A stretch of 64,000 nt of DNA from DASUCS01 sp041166745. Lineage in GTDB: Bacteria; Actinomycetota; Acidimicrobiia; Acidimicrobiales; JACDCH01. Below, one piece after another: positions 41,394-50,118 of the stretch. The notes beneath the pieces were generated by a model, which saw only the letters and a list, made by a program, of their open reading frames with translations, did no database searches and was not told the origin of the DNA. A program made the translations under genes and the position numbers. Every line of letters begins with the position of its first letter. Within the stretch, counting starts at the first letter, position 1. The stretch is taken from positions 62,001 to 126,000 of the forward strand of contig JBEEGH010000019.1 in the NCBI GenBank assembly GCA_041166745.1, read 5' to 3'.

Positions 41394-42544
41394 TACCGGC
41401 TTCTTTCCTTCTCGTTGCGGAGATCGAACGCGATTTTCACGGCGCCCCGCGAGCCGGCGTTGGCGGCGTGGTCGATGGCATCGCGATAGCGAGCAAGCGG
41501 ATAGGTCGCGCTCACGAGGCGACCGAGTCGTTTCTCGCGAACCAACTCCACGGCCTCGTCGAAGTCACTGTGCGTGTACGCGTATGAACCGCCGATGTGC
41601 AGCTCGCGATGCCACACCGGCGTCAGGTCGACTTTCGTCACGCCCGGCATCCCAACGAGCCGGAGGTGTCCGCCCGGCTCCAACACGCTCAGGCCTTGAG
41701 CGACCGATTCGGCGCTCCCGACGCAGTCGAGCACGTCGGTGACGCCACGCATGAGCTGCGTTCCGACTTGGAACGTGTGCTGTCGCGATCGCACCAGCCG
41801 CTGAAGCTCATCAGGACCGACGACCGTGTCTGCTCCGAGCTCCTTTGCCCAGCGACGCTGCTGCGGGTGCCGCGCGGTCGCTATCAGGGGGCCATCATGA
41901 CCGGATGCGCGGACCGCGGCGATCGTGAGCAAGCCAATCGTCCCGGTACCGAGCACGACGAGATCCCGGGGCTTCAACGCCCACTTTGCCGCGTGCACGG
42001 CACAGGCAGTCGGCTCGATCATGACTGCGTCTTCGTCGCTCAAGTCGTCCGGCACGCGCACCAGCTGTGACTCGTGAGCAACGAAGGCGATCGACCAGCC
42101 TCCGCCCGTCGACTCGCAGAATCCGGTCTGGAGACCGGGCTCGAGATGACCGAACGCGATCCGCTCGCAGCAGTTCGGTTGATCGGCCCCGCATTCGCCA
42201 CACGGCGGATCGATTCCCCGCGGGACGCACGTGAGGATCGGGATCAGAGCAACGCGCGTGTCGTCGTCGAGGTCGCCGACCACCTCGTGGCCGGGCACGA
42301 AAGGGAACGACACGATCGGCTCGAAGTAGCGCGAGGAGTGGCCGTCGATGGTGGCGAGATCGCTTCCGCAGATGCCCGACAGCCGGGGACGTACTCGCAC
42401 CCAGCCGGCACCGGGGAGCTCCACGTCGTCGATGTCCTGCAGCGAGAGGGGCCCGACGGCCGCGCCCTTCCCGGGGACCAGCCGGCCGGCTACCGCGGCG
42501 GCCGCATACTTGGCCACGTTGCGCTCGAACAACAGCGCCTTCAT
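41393..42544 (-). CDS. Zinc-binding alcohol dehydrogenase family protein
   Basis: 383 aa. MDR fold with catalytic zinc ligands: RLSGICGSDLATIDGHSS (Cys), FPFVPGHEVVGDL (His-Glu) and a structural-type Cys cluster PPCGECGADQPNCCERIAFG. Rossmann region has VVLGTGTIGLLTIAAVRASG for NAD(P). N-terminal insertion (residues 8-40) makes it longer than standard ADH. Oxidises or reduces an alcohol/aldehyde pair. Overlaps both neighbours by 1-4 nt, so it is firmly part of the four-gene operon; it may process the aldehyde or alcohol from the reductase upstream. Confidence 0.9.
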   Translation of the reverse strand: MKALLFERNVAKYAAAAVAGRLVPGKGAAVGPLSLQDIDDVELPGAGWVRVRPRLSGICGSDLATIDGHSSRYFEPIVSFPFVPGHEVVGDLDDDTRVALIPILTCVPRGIDPPCGECGADQPNCCERIAFGHLEPGLQTGFCESTGGGWSIAFVAHESQLVRVPDDLSDEDAVMIEPTACAVHAAKWALKPRDLVVLGTGTIGLLTIAAVRASGHDGPLIATARHPQQRRWAKELGADTVVGPDELQRLVRSRQHTFQVGTQLMRGVTDVLDCVGSAESVAQGLSVLEPGGHLRLVGMPGVTKVDLTPVWHRELHIGGSYAYTHSDFDEAVELVREKRLGRLVSATYPLARYRDAIDHAANAGSRGAVKIAFDLRNEKERSR

Positions 42545-44982
42545 CGGGCGACCACCTGACCGGGCCGCTGGGCGGGAGCGATGGGTAGCAGCTTTCGCGG
42601 ACCACCCGGCGCTTTGCTGAAGTGCTCGACGAGCCAGCCGCGCTTGCGGGCGATCGCCGCAAGCCGCGTCTCGGGGTTGACGGCCACCGGGAAGCCGACG
42701 GCCTCGAGCATCGGCAGATCCGATGCGGAGTCGGCGTACGCGACCGACTCGGCCAACGACAGCTGCTCGGCGTCGGCGTAGTCGAACAACAGCTGGGCCC
42801 GCGACTCACCCGTCGGCGGTACATCAGTGAGCTCGCCCGCGTACCGGGACTGCCCACGCCCATCTGATCCATCTGATGAGGTGGTGTGGGACAGCGACGC
42901 GCACACGATGTCGTCGAACAGCGGGCGCAGTGGCTTCACGACGAAGTCGAGGGCTCCGGTGATGAGCAGCGTGCGATGGCCGAGCGCGCGGTGCGCTCGC
43001 ACGCGGCGAATCGCGGCCGGGAACGACTTGGTGAGGATGAGATCGCTGAACATCTCACCGGAGTCGAGGTCGAGTTGATCGATGGGGGCGTCCTCGTACC
43101 GACGGTAGAAGTGCCGTAGGAAATCACCCCGATCGCGTCGGTCCATCGCCAGCAGGCGGGGCGCCTCTGCCAGGGTGCGCGCGATGAAGCGCAGTCGCTC
43201 GTCGGTCGGCAACCGGCGTGTGGCGAGCCATGCGTAGGACGCCACGACGTTCGACGCGATGAGCGTGTTCTCGAGGTCGAACGCGGCCAGGTGTCGCTCG
43301 GGCGCGAGCACTTGTCGGCGTAGACGCGCTTCGCGATTCTCGGACCGGCCTGCTGGCCGCCCATCGGGTGCAGTTTTGCCAGGGGTGGTGCGCACCCGGG
43401 CGTGGGTGACGACGGACGGCAGATGGATGTCGCGGACGTATGTCGTCCAATCGATCACCCGTGGGTCGAAACCGAAGGCTTCGTGGTCATCGACCGCGAG
43501 CGACTCCGAGAGCGCAAGCAACCGGTCGACGCCGTATACGGCCTCGCACTCGGCGTATGCGCCGTACAGCTCGACGTACGACAGTGCCCGGTCGGCCTCT
43601 TCTCGCTTCTCCTCGAGTCGGGCGCTGAGCTCGGCCTGCGATCCGCGCAACGGCAGCGACTGCAGCACGGCTTCGGCGCGTTCGAGCGTGCGCTTTGCTC
43701 GCGTGAGCTGTGCTTGGACGCGTCCACGACCGGGGAACGTCCAGTCCGGGACGACGATGGGTTGCCCCTTCGTGTCGTACAACGGGTTCTCGAGGAACCA
43801 CGCCCGCACGAGATCGACGAGACGGCGATAGCGCAACGGGTTGGCCGAGCCGGATGCCACCTGCGTGACGTCAACCCCTCCCGACACAGCGCCGTCGGGA
43901 ATCGGCCCACGCGCCGCCACCGCGCACACCGCGCCGACGACGAGGTCGACGGGGATGACGTCGACGATGCCTTCGGGTACGCCTGGAAACTCTTTCAACA
44001 GACCGCGGGCGTACGAGATGATCACCGGCTCGGCCATGCGAAAGCCGCGGATCCAACCCGGCTTGGGGTCGGCCAACGCCGACTCGATGATCGAGGGTCG
44101 AACGATCGACACAGGCACGTCGCCGCGGGATTCGACGAGTGCTCGTTCACCGAGCGCCTTCGTGTACGCGTATGCGTCTGGCCACCCCAACGAGGTGGCG
44201 CGCGCCCGGCCCGCCTCGACCATCCGCGCCTTCACCCATTGGCTGCGTCGATGCTCCGTCTTCTCTGAGAGCAGGGGAGTGCCCGCGGCGCCGAGCTCAC
44301 GGCGGGCCTCTTTGCGGAAGCGAGTGAGCAGCTCGGGAGTGCGGCTCTCCGCTTCGGCATCGGCTCGCGCCCGTCGGGCGGCGTCGACCTCCGCGCGCCA
44401 GGGGATGTCGAGGAAGAAGGGGCTGTCGTTCAGCAACTGCTCCGGTGCCGCTCCGCGCCGGTTGCCGGCGACGTAGCAGGTGGACACCGACACGAGATGC
44501 GCGGTCGAGCCGAGTGATTGCAGCGTCTGGACCACGCGCGTCGGCCCGAGCAGGTTCACTTCGACCGCGCCGTCCAACGGCGAGTCGAAGGCCACCGTCG
44601 CGGCCGAGTGCATCACGATGTCGCAGGCCGCCAGCGCGGCGCGACCGTCGTCGTCGAGGCCGAGCCCGTCGCGCCCGACGTCACCGGCGATCACCGTGAC
44701 CCGGCGGCGAATCATGTCGTCGAACCCCGGGCCGCCCGGGCCAGCCAGTTCAGCCGTTTCAGCCAGTTCGGCCAGTTCGGCTCGGAGGCGATCGAAGGCG
44801 TCGTTGCGGAAGATCTCGCGGGCGGCTCGCTGCTGCACCGTGGACCGGCGACCGGCACGCAGCAGCAGGACGATGTCGCAGTCCGGCACCGTGCGGAGCA
44901 ATCGTTCGAGCAGCGCCGTGCCGAGAAAGCCCGTCGTCCCGGTGATGGCGATGCGTTTCCCGGCCAGGGCTTCCCTGATCAT
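42541..44982 (-). CDS. Fatty-acyl-reductase-like SDR fused to a HAD-IB domain
   Basis: 813 aa. Residues about 1-420: NAD-binding_4 (male-sterility/FAR) domain with IAITGTTGFLGTALLERLLR (GxxGxxG), HSAATVAFDSPLDGAVEVNL, VSVSTCYVAGN and YAYTKALGERALV (YxxxK). A helical linker follows. Residues about 585-800: HAD-IB, with AAFDLENTLIASNVV where the second Asp of DxDxT is Glu, LLITGALDF (motif II) and YADSASDLPMLEAVG (motif IV). FAR domains reduce acyl-CoA or acyl-ACP to alcohols. First gene of the four-gene operon. An Ala-Glu-Leu repeat (AELAELAETAELAG) near residue 70 looks like slippage expansion. The HAD part may be phosphatase-impaired. Confidence 0.87.
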   Translation of the reverse strand: MIREALAGKRIAITGTTGFLGTALLERLLRTVPDCDIVLLLRAGRRSTVQQRAAREIFRNDAFDRLRAELAELAETAELAGPGGPGFDDMIRRRVTVIAGDVGRDGLGLDDDGRAALAACDIVMHSAATVAFDSPLDGAVEVNLLGPTRVVQTLQSLGSTAHLVSVSTCYVAGNRRGAAPEQLLNDSPFFLDIPWRAEVDAARRARADAEAESRTPELLTRFRKEARRELGAAGTPLLSEKTEHRRSQWVKARMVEAGRARATSLGWPDAYAYTKALGERALVESRGDVPVSIVRPSIIESALADPKPGWIRGFRMAEPVIISYARGLLKEFPGVPEGIVDVIPVDLVVGAVCAVAARGPIPDGAVSGGVDVTQVASGSANPLRYRRLVDLVRAWFLENPLYDTKGQPIVVPDWTFPGRGRVQAQLTRAKRTLERAEAVLQSLPLRGSQAELSARLEEKREEADRALSYVELYGAYAECEAVYGVDRLLALSESLAVDDHEAFGFDPRVIDWTTYVRDIHLPSVVTHARVRTTPGKTAPDGRPAGRSENREARLRRQVLAPERHLAAFDLENTLIASNVVASYAWLATRRLPTDERLRFIARTLAEAPRLLAMDRRDRGDFLRHFYRRYEDAPIDQLDLDSGEMFSDLILTKSFPAAIRRVRAHRALGHRTLLITGALDFVVKPLRPLFDDIVCASLSHTTSSDGSDGRGQSRYAGELTDVPPTGESRAQLLFDYADAEQLSLAESVAYADSASDLPMLEAVGFPVAVNPETRLAAIARKRGWLVEHFSKAPGGPRKLLPIAPAQRPGQVVAR

Positions 44983-45035
44983 CCCGTCTGTCTACCATTT
45001 GGTAGAGACAGGTGGTAGCGAGAGGGGCGAGTTCC

Positions 45036-45851
45036 CTACGGGGCGCAGGTGCTGGTGTAGGTGCAAACCGAGAACTGATTGCCACCGGAGGGCTGCGAAG
45101 GGGTCGCGAGCCGTTGGCCGTTGCCGTCCTCGAGCACGATCTGCTCGGCCGCGACCAACCCGGCGTTGCCACCGTTGACCGAAGCGCCGGTGAATCGCTC
45201 GTTCGCCAGATTGGGCATTGCGGCCACGCCCGTCCCGTCGGTGCCGATGATGAGCGGCGTTTCGACGATCCATTCCACGGTGGCGTGGGTCGACGAGTAC
45301 GGCAGTGTCGTCGTGAACGTCGTGCCCGTCGTCAGGTTCTTGACGGTGATGATCCACACATTGGTGTTCGCGATCACCTCGTGGATGTCGACGAGCACGG
45401 TGTCGCCGGCCTTCACAGGAACGTTGCTGATACTGATCGACGGACCGGGAATCAGCTCGTACCAGACCTCGTAGCTGGCCTTGCCGTTGGCGGCCACATC
45501 CTGGCTGCTCCCGGCCTGGATCAAGGTTGCATCAGTGACGTTGCACGCCGTGTCCAGGCAGCCGCCGCCGATGCCCACCCACGTGGCGGAGTACTCGGCC
45601 CGGCCCCGCTTGTGCTGGGTCGCCATCGGCACCACCCACTGGGCCGACACCTGATGGAAGCCGGCGCTCTTGCCGGCCTCGAGCATGCCCTGGTTGTAGC
45701 CCGACCAATTGGACGACGTGCTGGCCGCGAGGACGGCGATCGGGTCGCCGTGGGCCACCGACTTCGCATTGGCCGCCGGGGCGGAGCCCACCAGCAGGAG
45801 CAGGGCGGCGAACGCACCCGGCAGGAACAGGCGTCGTAACACTTTCGTCAT
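45036..45851 (-). CDS. Secreted G1-family (eqolisin) glutamic endopeptidase
   Basis: 271 aa from ATG 45851. Signal peptide: MTKVLRRLFLPGAFAALLLL followed by VGSAPAANA, cleavage likely after ANA. Mature part: STSSNWSGYNQ, then FHQVSAQWVVP (Gln of the Gln/Glu dyad), YSATWVGIGGG and SYEVWYELIPGP (catalytic Glu), plus a C-terminal beta sandwich. Eqolisins are acid endopeptidases first known in fungi, with bacterial homologues. Two Cys pairs could form disulfides outside the cell. Divergent from a TetR regulator with 70 bp between starts, so probably controlled by it. The region upstream of 45851 is open in frame but antisense to TetR. Confidence 0.87.
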   Translation of the reverse strand: MTKVLRRLFLPGAFAALLLLVGSAPAANAKSVAHGDPIAVLAASTSSNWSGYNQGMLEAGKSAGFHQVSAQWVVPMATQHKRGRAEYSATWVGIGGGCLDTACNVTDATLIQAGSSQDVAANGKASYEVWYELIPGPSISISNVPVKAGDTVLVDIHEVIANTNVWIITVKNLTTGTTFTTTLPYSSTHATVEWIVETPLIIGTDGTGVAAMPNLANERFTGASVNGGNAGLVAAEQIVLEDGNGQRLATPSQPSGGNQFSVCTYTSTCAP

Positions 45852-45921
45852 GAACACGTTTTCGCCGCCGTCGCCGGCTGGTCCTTCTCGGATCGCCAGG
45901 TTGGCTCGTACCATCGGAGCC

Positions 45922-46503
45922 GTGGGAACCCGAGAGCGGGTGGTCGACGCTGCGCTCGCCTCGTTTGGCCGAGGTGGCTTCGAGGCCACCTCACTCGATG
46001 CGATCGCCGGCGACCTGGGCGTGCGGAAGCAGACGATCCTCTACTACTTCCCGACCAAAGACGCCCTGCTCGCAGGCGTCATCGATGCCAGTGCGGACGA
46101 ACTGATCGTGGAGTTGGAGCGGACCCTCGGCCGGGCCGGCGACGGTTGGGGGCGGGTGGAGGCCGTGGTGCGCAAGGTGTTCCGGCTGGCGGCCCGCCGG
46201 CCCGCGCTGCTCGGATTCCTCCGCGAGGTCTCTCGGCTCGGGCCGCCGGCATCGGCGCACCTCGTGGCTCGGCTCGACCCACTGGTGAAGCGGGCGATGG
46301 GGTTCCTCGAGGAGGAGATGGCGGCGGGTCGACTCCGTCAGCGCGACCCAGGCCTCGTGCTCATCGCCGCGTACTCCATGGTGATGGGTGTGGCGACCGA
46401 GGTGGAGGTGCTCGGCGCCCTCGGTCAGGAGCAGACGCTGCGCTCGCTCGTACGCCGCCGCAACGACCTGCTCTCATTGCTGCGCGACGCGTTGGTCACC
46501 TGA
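45922..46503 (+). CDS. TetR-family transcriptional regulator
   Basis: 193 aa from GTG 45922, with GGAG four nt upstream. Residues about 1-50 are the TetR HTH: VVDAALASFGRGGFEATSLD, then IAGDLGVRKQTILYYFPTKD and ALLAGVID. The C-terminal helical ligand domain is Arg-rich and has GFLREVSRLGPPASAHLVA. The gene is divergent from the secreted peptidase; the 70-bp gap should hold both promoters and an operator. Ligand unknown. Three tandem GGTCACCTGAG repeats begin at its stop codon. Confidence 0.92.
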   Translation: MGTRERVVDAALASFGRGGFEATSLDAIAGDLGVRKQTILYYFPTKDALLAGVIDASADELIVELERTLGRAGDGWGRVEAVVRKVFRLAARRPALLGFLREVSRLGPPASAHLVARLDPLVKRAMGFLEEEMAAGRLRQRDPGLVLIAAYSMVMGVATEVEVLGALGQEQTLRSLVRRRNDLLSLLRDALVT

Positions 46504-46533
46504 GTCCTGGTCACCTGAGCCAGGTCACCTGAG
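46494..46533. repeat. Three tandem GGTCACCTGAG repeats over the TetR stop
   Basis: Copies at 46494-46504 (containing the TetR TGA), 46509-46519 and 46523-46533, spaced by 3-4 nt. They fill the gap to the convergent ddl stop. They look like duplication of the gene end; no hairpin-plus-U-tract is formed. Confidence 0.75.
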
Positions 46534-47634
46534 TCAGCGTTTCGTCTCGAAACGCGATCGGCGGTGGTGACGTTCGAGGGCGAGGCGCACGAGCTCGTCG
46601 ATTAGCTCCGCGTACGGAACGCCCGAGGCCTCCCACAACTTCGGGTACATCGAGATCGGTGTGAAACCAGGGATCGTGTTGAGCTCGTTCACGAGAAACC
46701 CGCGCCCCGCCTCCTCATAGAAGAAGTCCACGCGCGCCATGCCGTCCACCCGGAGCGCTTTGTAGGCCGCGATGGCGAGAGCACGCACCTCGGCGGCAGC
46801 CGCATCGTCGATCGGCGCGGGTACGCGGAGGTCGGCGAGTCCGTCGAGGTACTTGTCGTCGAAGTCGTAGAACTCTCGTCCGGGCACGATCTCGCCGGGC
46901 ACCGATGCTCGTGGTTCGGTGTTGCCGAGCACGGCCACCTCGATCTCGCGGCCGACGATCGCTTCTTCGAACAGGAGGTGATCGTCGTAGCGCAACGCTT
47001 CGTCGATCGCGGCGCGGAGCTCGTCGCGATCGTGGGCCTTGGTGACGCCGACGGAGGATCCGAGGTTCGCGGGCTTGACGAAAACCGGAAGGCCGAGCTC
47101 GCTGATGACTCGGTCCGGCCATGCACCAGCCGTGTCGTCGTCGAGCTCGTGTTGGCGAGCCGTGAGCCAGCGCGGCTGGGGCAGGCCGTACTGGGCGAGC
47201 ATGTCCTTGGCGGCGGCCTTGTCCATGCACAGCGCGGAGCCGAGCACGCCGGCGCCGACGTACGGCACACCTGCGAGCTCGAGCAGACCCTGCACGGTGC
47301 CGTCCTCACCCATCGGACCGTGCAGCAGCGGGAGCACCACAACGGTGTCGGGGTCTTGGTGTGGCGGCAGGATCGCGGGGAGCGGGTCGAGCTCGGCGCC
47401 GTCGCTGTCGTCGGGTGAGGGCAGCGCGCCCGCGTCGGTTCCCTCGAGAAGCGAAGCAACCGCGTCACCCGCCTCGATCCAACGGCCTTCGCGTGTGATC
47501 CCGATGGGGACGACCTGATAGCGCTCAGCATCAGCGGCCTGCAGCACGTGCAGCGCAGAGATGCACGACACCTCGTGCTCAGCCGAGCGTCCGCCGAAGA
47601 GCACCACCAGTCGCACGCGGTCCGGGTTGACCAT
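46534..47634 (-). CDS. ddl: D-alanine--D-alanine ligase
   Basis: 366 aa. ATP-grasp ligase that makes D-Ala-D-Ala for peptidoglycan. Motifs: VVLFGGRSAEHEVSCISALH (N-terminal signature), LPLLHGPMGEDGTVQGLLEL (signature 1), PVFVKPANLGSSVGVTK (ATP-binding Lys), FEEAIVGREIEVAVLGN and DFFYEEAGRGFLVNELNTIP (signature 2; Mg-binding Glu/Asn). Ends in LVRLALERHHRR. Starts 23 nt from the divergent murF, the next enzyme in D-Ala-D-Ala use, suggesting a shared promoter region. Confidence 0.96.
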   Translation of the reverse strand: MVNPDRVRLVVLFGGRSAEHEVSCISALHVLQAADAERYQVVPIGITREGRWIEAGDAVASLLEGTDAGALPSPDDSDGAELDPLPAILPPHQDPDTVVVLPLLHGPMGEDGTVQGLLELAGVPYVGAGVLGSALCMDKAAAKDMLAQYGLPQPRWLTARQHELDDDTAGAWPDRVISELGLPVFVKPANLGSSVGVTKAHDRDELRAAIDEALRYDDHLLFEEAIVGREIEVAVLGNTEPRASVPGEIVPGREFYDFDDKYLDGLADLRVPAPIDDAAAAEVRALAIAAYKALRVDGMARVDFFYEEAGRGFLVNELNTIPGFTPISMYPKLWEASGVPYAELIDELVRLALERHHRRSRFETKR

Positions 47635-47657
47635 CAGTCAACTGTAAGACTCCGCCC

Positions 47658-49037
47658 GTGCAGTTCCGAGCCAAGGAGGTCGCGCGCGCCGTCGGCGGCG
47701 ACCTACAGACCGGCAACCTGGTCGACAAAGGGCAGACCGGCGACGTGCAGATCGACGGCGTCGCGATCGACTCGCGTGTGGTGGCCGCGGGTCAGTTGTT
47801 CGTGCCGATCGTGGCGGAGCGCGATGGCCACGAGTTCGTCCCGGCGGCGATCGCCGCGGGCGCGGCGGCGTACCTGACGAGCGAAGCCGACATTCCGATC
47901 GACGGCAAGGTCGCGGCCATCGTCGTCGACGACACCGCCCGGGCATTGCTTGCGCTCGGGGAGCACGCCCGGTCGCGCATCGGGGGTCGTGTCGTCGGCA
48001 TCACCGGCTCGGTGGGCAAGACAACGGTGAAGGACTTGACGGCCGCCGCGCTGGCCACACAGTTGAGCGTGCACGCCAGCCCTCGTTCGTTCAACAACGA
48101 GTTGGGTGTGCCACTGACCCTGGCCAACAGTCCGGACGGAGTCGAGGCCGTGGTCGTGGAGATGGGGGCGCGCGGCCGCGGCCACATCGCCAAGCTGTGC
48201 GCGATCGCGCGACCCACCGTCGGCGTCGTCACCACCGTCGCGCTCGCGCATGCGGAGATGTTCGGCACCGTCGAAGACGTTGCCGCTGCCAAGGGCGAGT
48301 TGGTCGAGGCGCTGCCGTCGAGCGGGACCGCAGTGCTCAACGGCGATCATCCGTTGGTCGCGGCGATGGCAGCGCGCACCGCCGCCCGCGTGGTGACCTT
48401 CGGTGTCGAGGGTCACCACGACGTCACCGCTTCGATGATCACGATCGACGACGACCTGCGCGCGTCGTTCCGCCTGCACTCGCCGTGGGGCGACGCCGAC
48501 GTGCGGCTCGAGGTGCGCGGCGCGCATCAGGTCATGAACGCGCTCGCGGCTGCCGCGGCGGCGAGCGCGTGTGGCGTCTCGGTGGACGCAGTCGCGAACG
48601 GTCTCGCGAGCGCCACCCTGTCGCCGTGGCGGATGGATCTGCAGCGAACGGCCCGCGGTGCGCTCGTGTTGAACGATGCGTACAACGCCAACCCCACGTC
48701 GATGGAAGCCGCGCTGCGCGCGCTCGCCGCCCTCCCGGCACGCCGGCGCATCGCCGTCGTCGGGCCCATGGCCGAGCTGGGGCCTGCCGGCCCAGAGGAG
48801 CATCGGCGAATGGCGCAGTTCGCGCGCGACCTCGGCATCGAGCTGATCGCCGTCGGTACCGCCGACTACGGAATCGCGCCGGTCGACGACGTCGACGATG
48901 CGCTCCTCGAATTGGCCGACTTGGCCGACTTGGCCGACGGCGACGCGGTGTTGGTGAAGGGCAGTCGAGTCGCCGGGCTGGAAGCGCTCGCGGCGAGGTT
49001 GCTCAGCCGAGCGCCTCGGCCACGGCCGGGTGCGTGA
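47658..49037 (+). CDS. murF: UDP-N-acetylmuramoyl-tripeptide--D-alanyl-D-alanine ligase
   Basis: 459 aa from GTG 47658. Adds D-Ala-D-Ala to UDP-MurNAc-tripeptide. Mur ligase motifs: GVAIDSRVVAAGQLFVPI (N-terminal substrate domain), VVGITGSVGKTTVKDLTAAA (P-loop), SFNNELGVPLTLAN, VVVEMGARGRGHIAKL (Mg/ATP Glu) and LVLNDAYNANPTSMEAAL (carbamylated-Lys/Asn region). A Leu-Ala-Asp repeat encoded by three 9-bp copies (48912-48938) lies near the C-terminus. Convergent overlap of 35 nt with alanine dehydrogenase. Confidence 0.96.
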   Translation: MQFRAKEVARAVGGDLQTGNLVDKGQTGDVQIDGVAIDSRVVAAGQLFVPIVAERDGHEFVPAAIAAGAAAYLTSEADIPIDGKVAAIVVDDTARALLALGEHARSRIGGRVVGITGSVGKTTVKDLTAAALATQLSVHASPRSFNNELGVPLTLANSPDGVEAVVVEMGARGRGHIAKLCAIARPTVGVVTTVALAHAEMFGTVEDVAAAKGELVEALPSSGTAVLNGDHPLVAAMAARTAARVVTFGVEGHHDVTASMITIDDDLRASFRLHSPWGDADVRLEVRGAHQVMNALAAAAAASACGVSVDAVANGLASATLSPWRMDLQRTARGALVLNDAYNANPTSMEAALRALAALPARRRIAVVGPMAELGPAGPEEHRRMAQFARDLGIELIAVGTADYGIAPVDDVDDALLELADLADLADGDAVLVKGSRVAGLEALAARLLSRAPRPRPGA

Positions 49038-50118
49038 TCGCGCCGTTGCTCGTGTTGACGCCGCGGGCCAACGCTCGGTCGTCGGCGATGGCGCCGTCGA
49101 GACCCTTCATCGCCAGCTCGAGCAGGTACGGCAGGGTTGCGTTGGTGAGCGCGTACGTCGAGGTGTGGGGCACCGCGCCGGGGATGTTGCCGACGGCGTA
49201 GTGGATCACGTCGTGGCGCACATACACAGGGTCGGTGTGCGTGGTCTCGTGGATGCCTTCGATGCAGCCGCCTTGATCGATGGCCACGTCCACCACCACC
49301 GACCCGGCGCGCATCCCTTCGATCATCGACTCGGTCACGACGGTTGGTGCGCGTCCTCCGGGTACGAGCACCGCTCCGATCACCAGATCGGCTTCCGCCA
49401 CCGTGCGCTCCACCGCGCCGCGGTTCGATGCCAGCGTCATGATCCGTCCCTGGTGGATCTGGTCGACCCACCGCAGCCGATCGATGTTCTTGTCGAGCAG
49501 TACGACCTCGGCCTCCATGCCCGCCGCGATCCACGCCGCATTCCAGCCGACGTTGCCCGCACCCAGCACGACGACGCGTCCGGGACGCACTCCGGGAGCG
49601 CCCCCCAGCAACACGCCACGGCCACCGTGTTCCTTCTCGAGGTAGTGCGCGCCGGCCTGCGTTGCGAGGCGTCCCGCGACCTCACTCATCGGAGCGAGGA
49701 GCGGTAGCGCGCCGACCTGTCCGTCCTCGGCCTCCAGTTGCACCGTCTCGTAGGCGACGGCCGTGGTGCCCGCGGCGAGGAGGGCTTTGGCCACCTCCGG
49801 ATACGCGGCGAGATGGAGGTAGGTGAACAGGACGAGGTCGCCGCCCCGCTGGGCAAGGTACGAAAATTCTGACGGCTGCGGCTCCTTCACCTTGCACACG
49901 AGCCCGGCGCGCGCCCACACCTCGGCCGCACTGTCCACGACCTCGGCGCCCGCGTCGCGGTACTCGGCATCAGAGATCGCCGCACCCGCGCCGGCGCCCG
50001 CCTGCAGGAGCACCGGGACCTCGTGATGCACGAGCTCACGCACGCCATCGGGCGTGATCGCCACCCGGTACTCACTGTTCTTGATCTCCGTCGGCACCCC
50101 GACCGTGAGCATTGTCAT
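49003..50118 (-). CDS. ald: Alanine dehydrogenase
   Basis: 371 aa from ATG 50118 (ATGA with the aminotransferase stop); the ATG at 50112 gives MLTVGVPTEIKNSEYRVAIT, so either may be used. NAD-dependent interconversion of L-alanine with pyruvate and ammonia. Features: substrate Arg and Lys (YRVAITPDGV, LVCKVKEPQPSE), EHGGRGVLLGGAPGVRPGRV, the Rossmann VVVLGAGNVGWNAAWIAAGM and HTSTYALTNATLPYLLELA. Coupled to a class III aminotransferase upstream, and beside the D-Ala ligation genes, so it may feed alanine metabolism for cell-wall synthesis. Confidence 0.95.
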   Translation of the reverse strand: MTMLTVGVPTEIKNSEYRVAITPDGVRELVHHEVPVLLQAGAGAGAAISDAEYRDAGAEVVDSAAEVWARAGLVCKVKEPQPSEFSYLAQRGGDLVLFTYLHLAAYPEVAKALLAAGTTAVAYETVQLEAEDGQVGALPLLAPMSEVAGRLATQAGAHYLEKEHGGRGVLLGGAPGVRPGRVVVLGAGNVGWNAAWIAAGMEAEVVLLDKNIDRLRWVDQIHQGRIMTLASNRGAVERTVAEADLVIGAVLVPGGRAPTVVTESMIEGMRAGSVVVDVAIDQGGCIEGIHETTHTDPVYVRHDVIHYAVGNIPGAVPHTSTYALTNATLPYLLELAMKGLDGAIADDRALARGVNTSNGAITHPAVAEALG

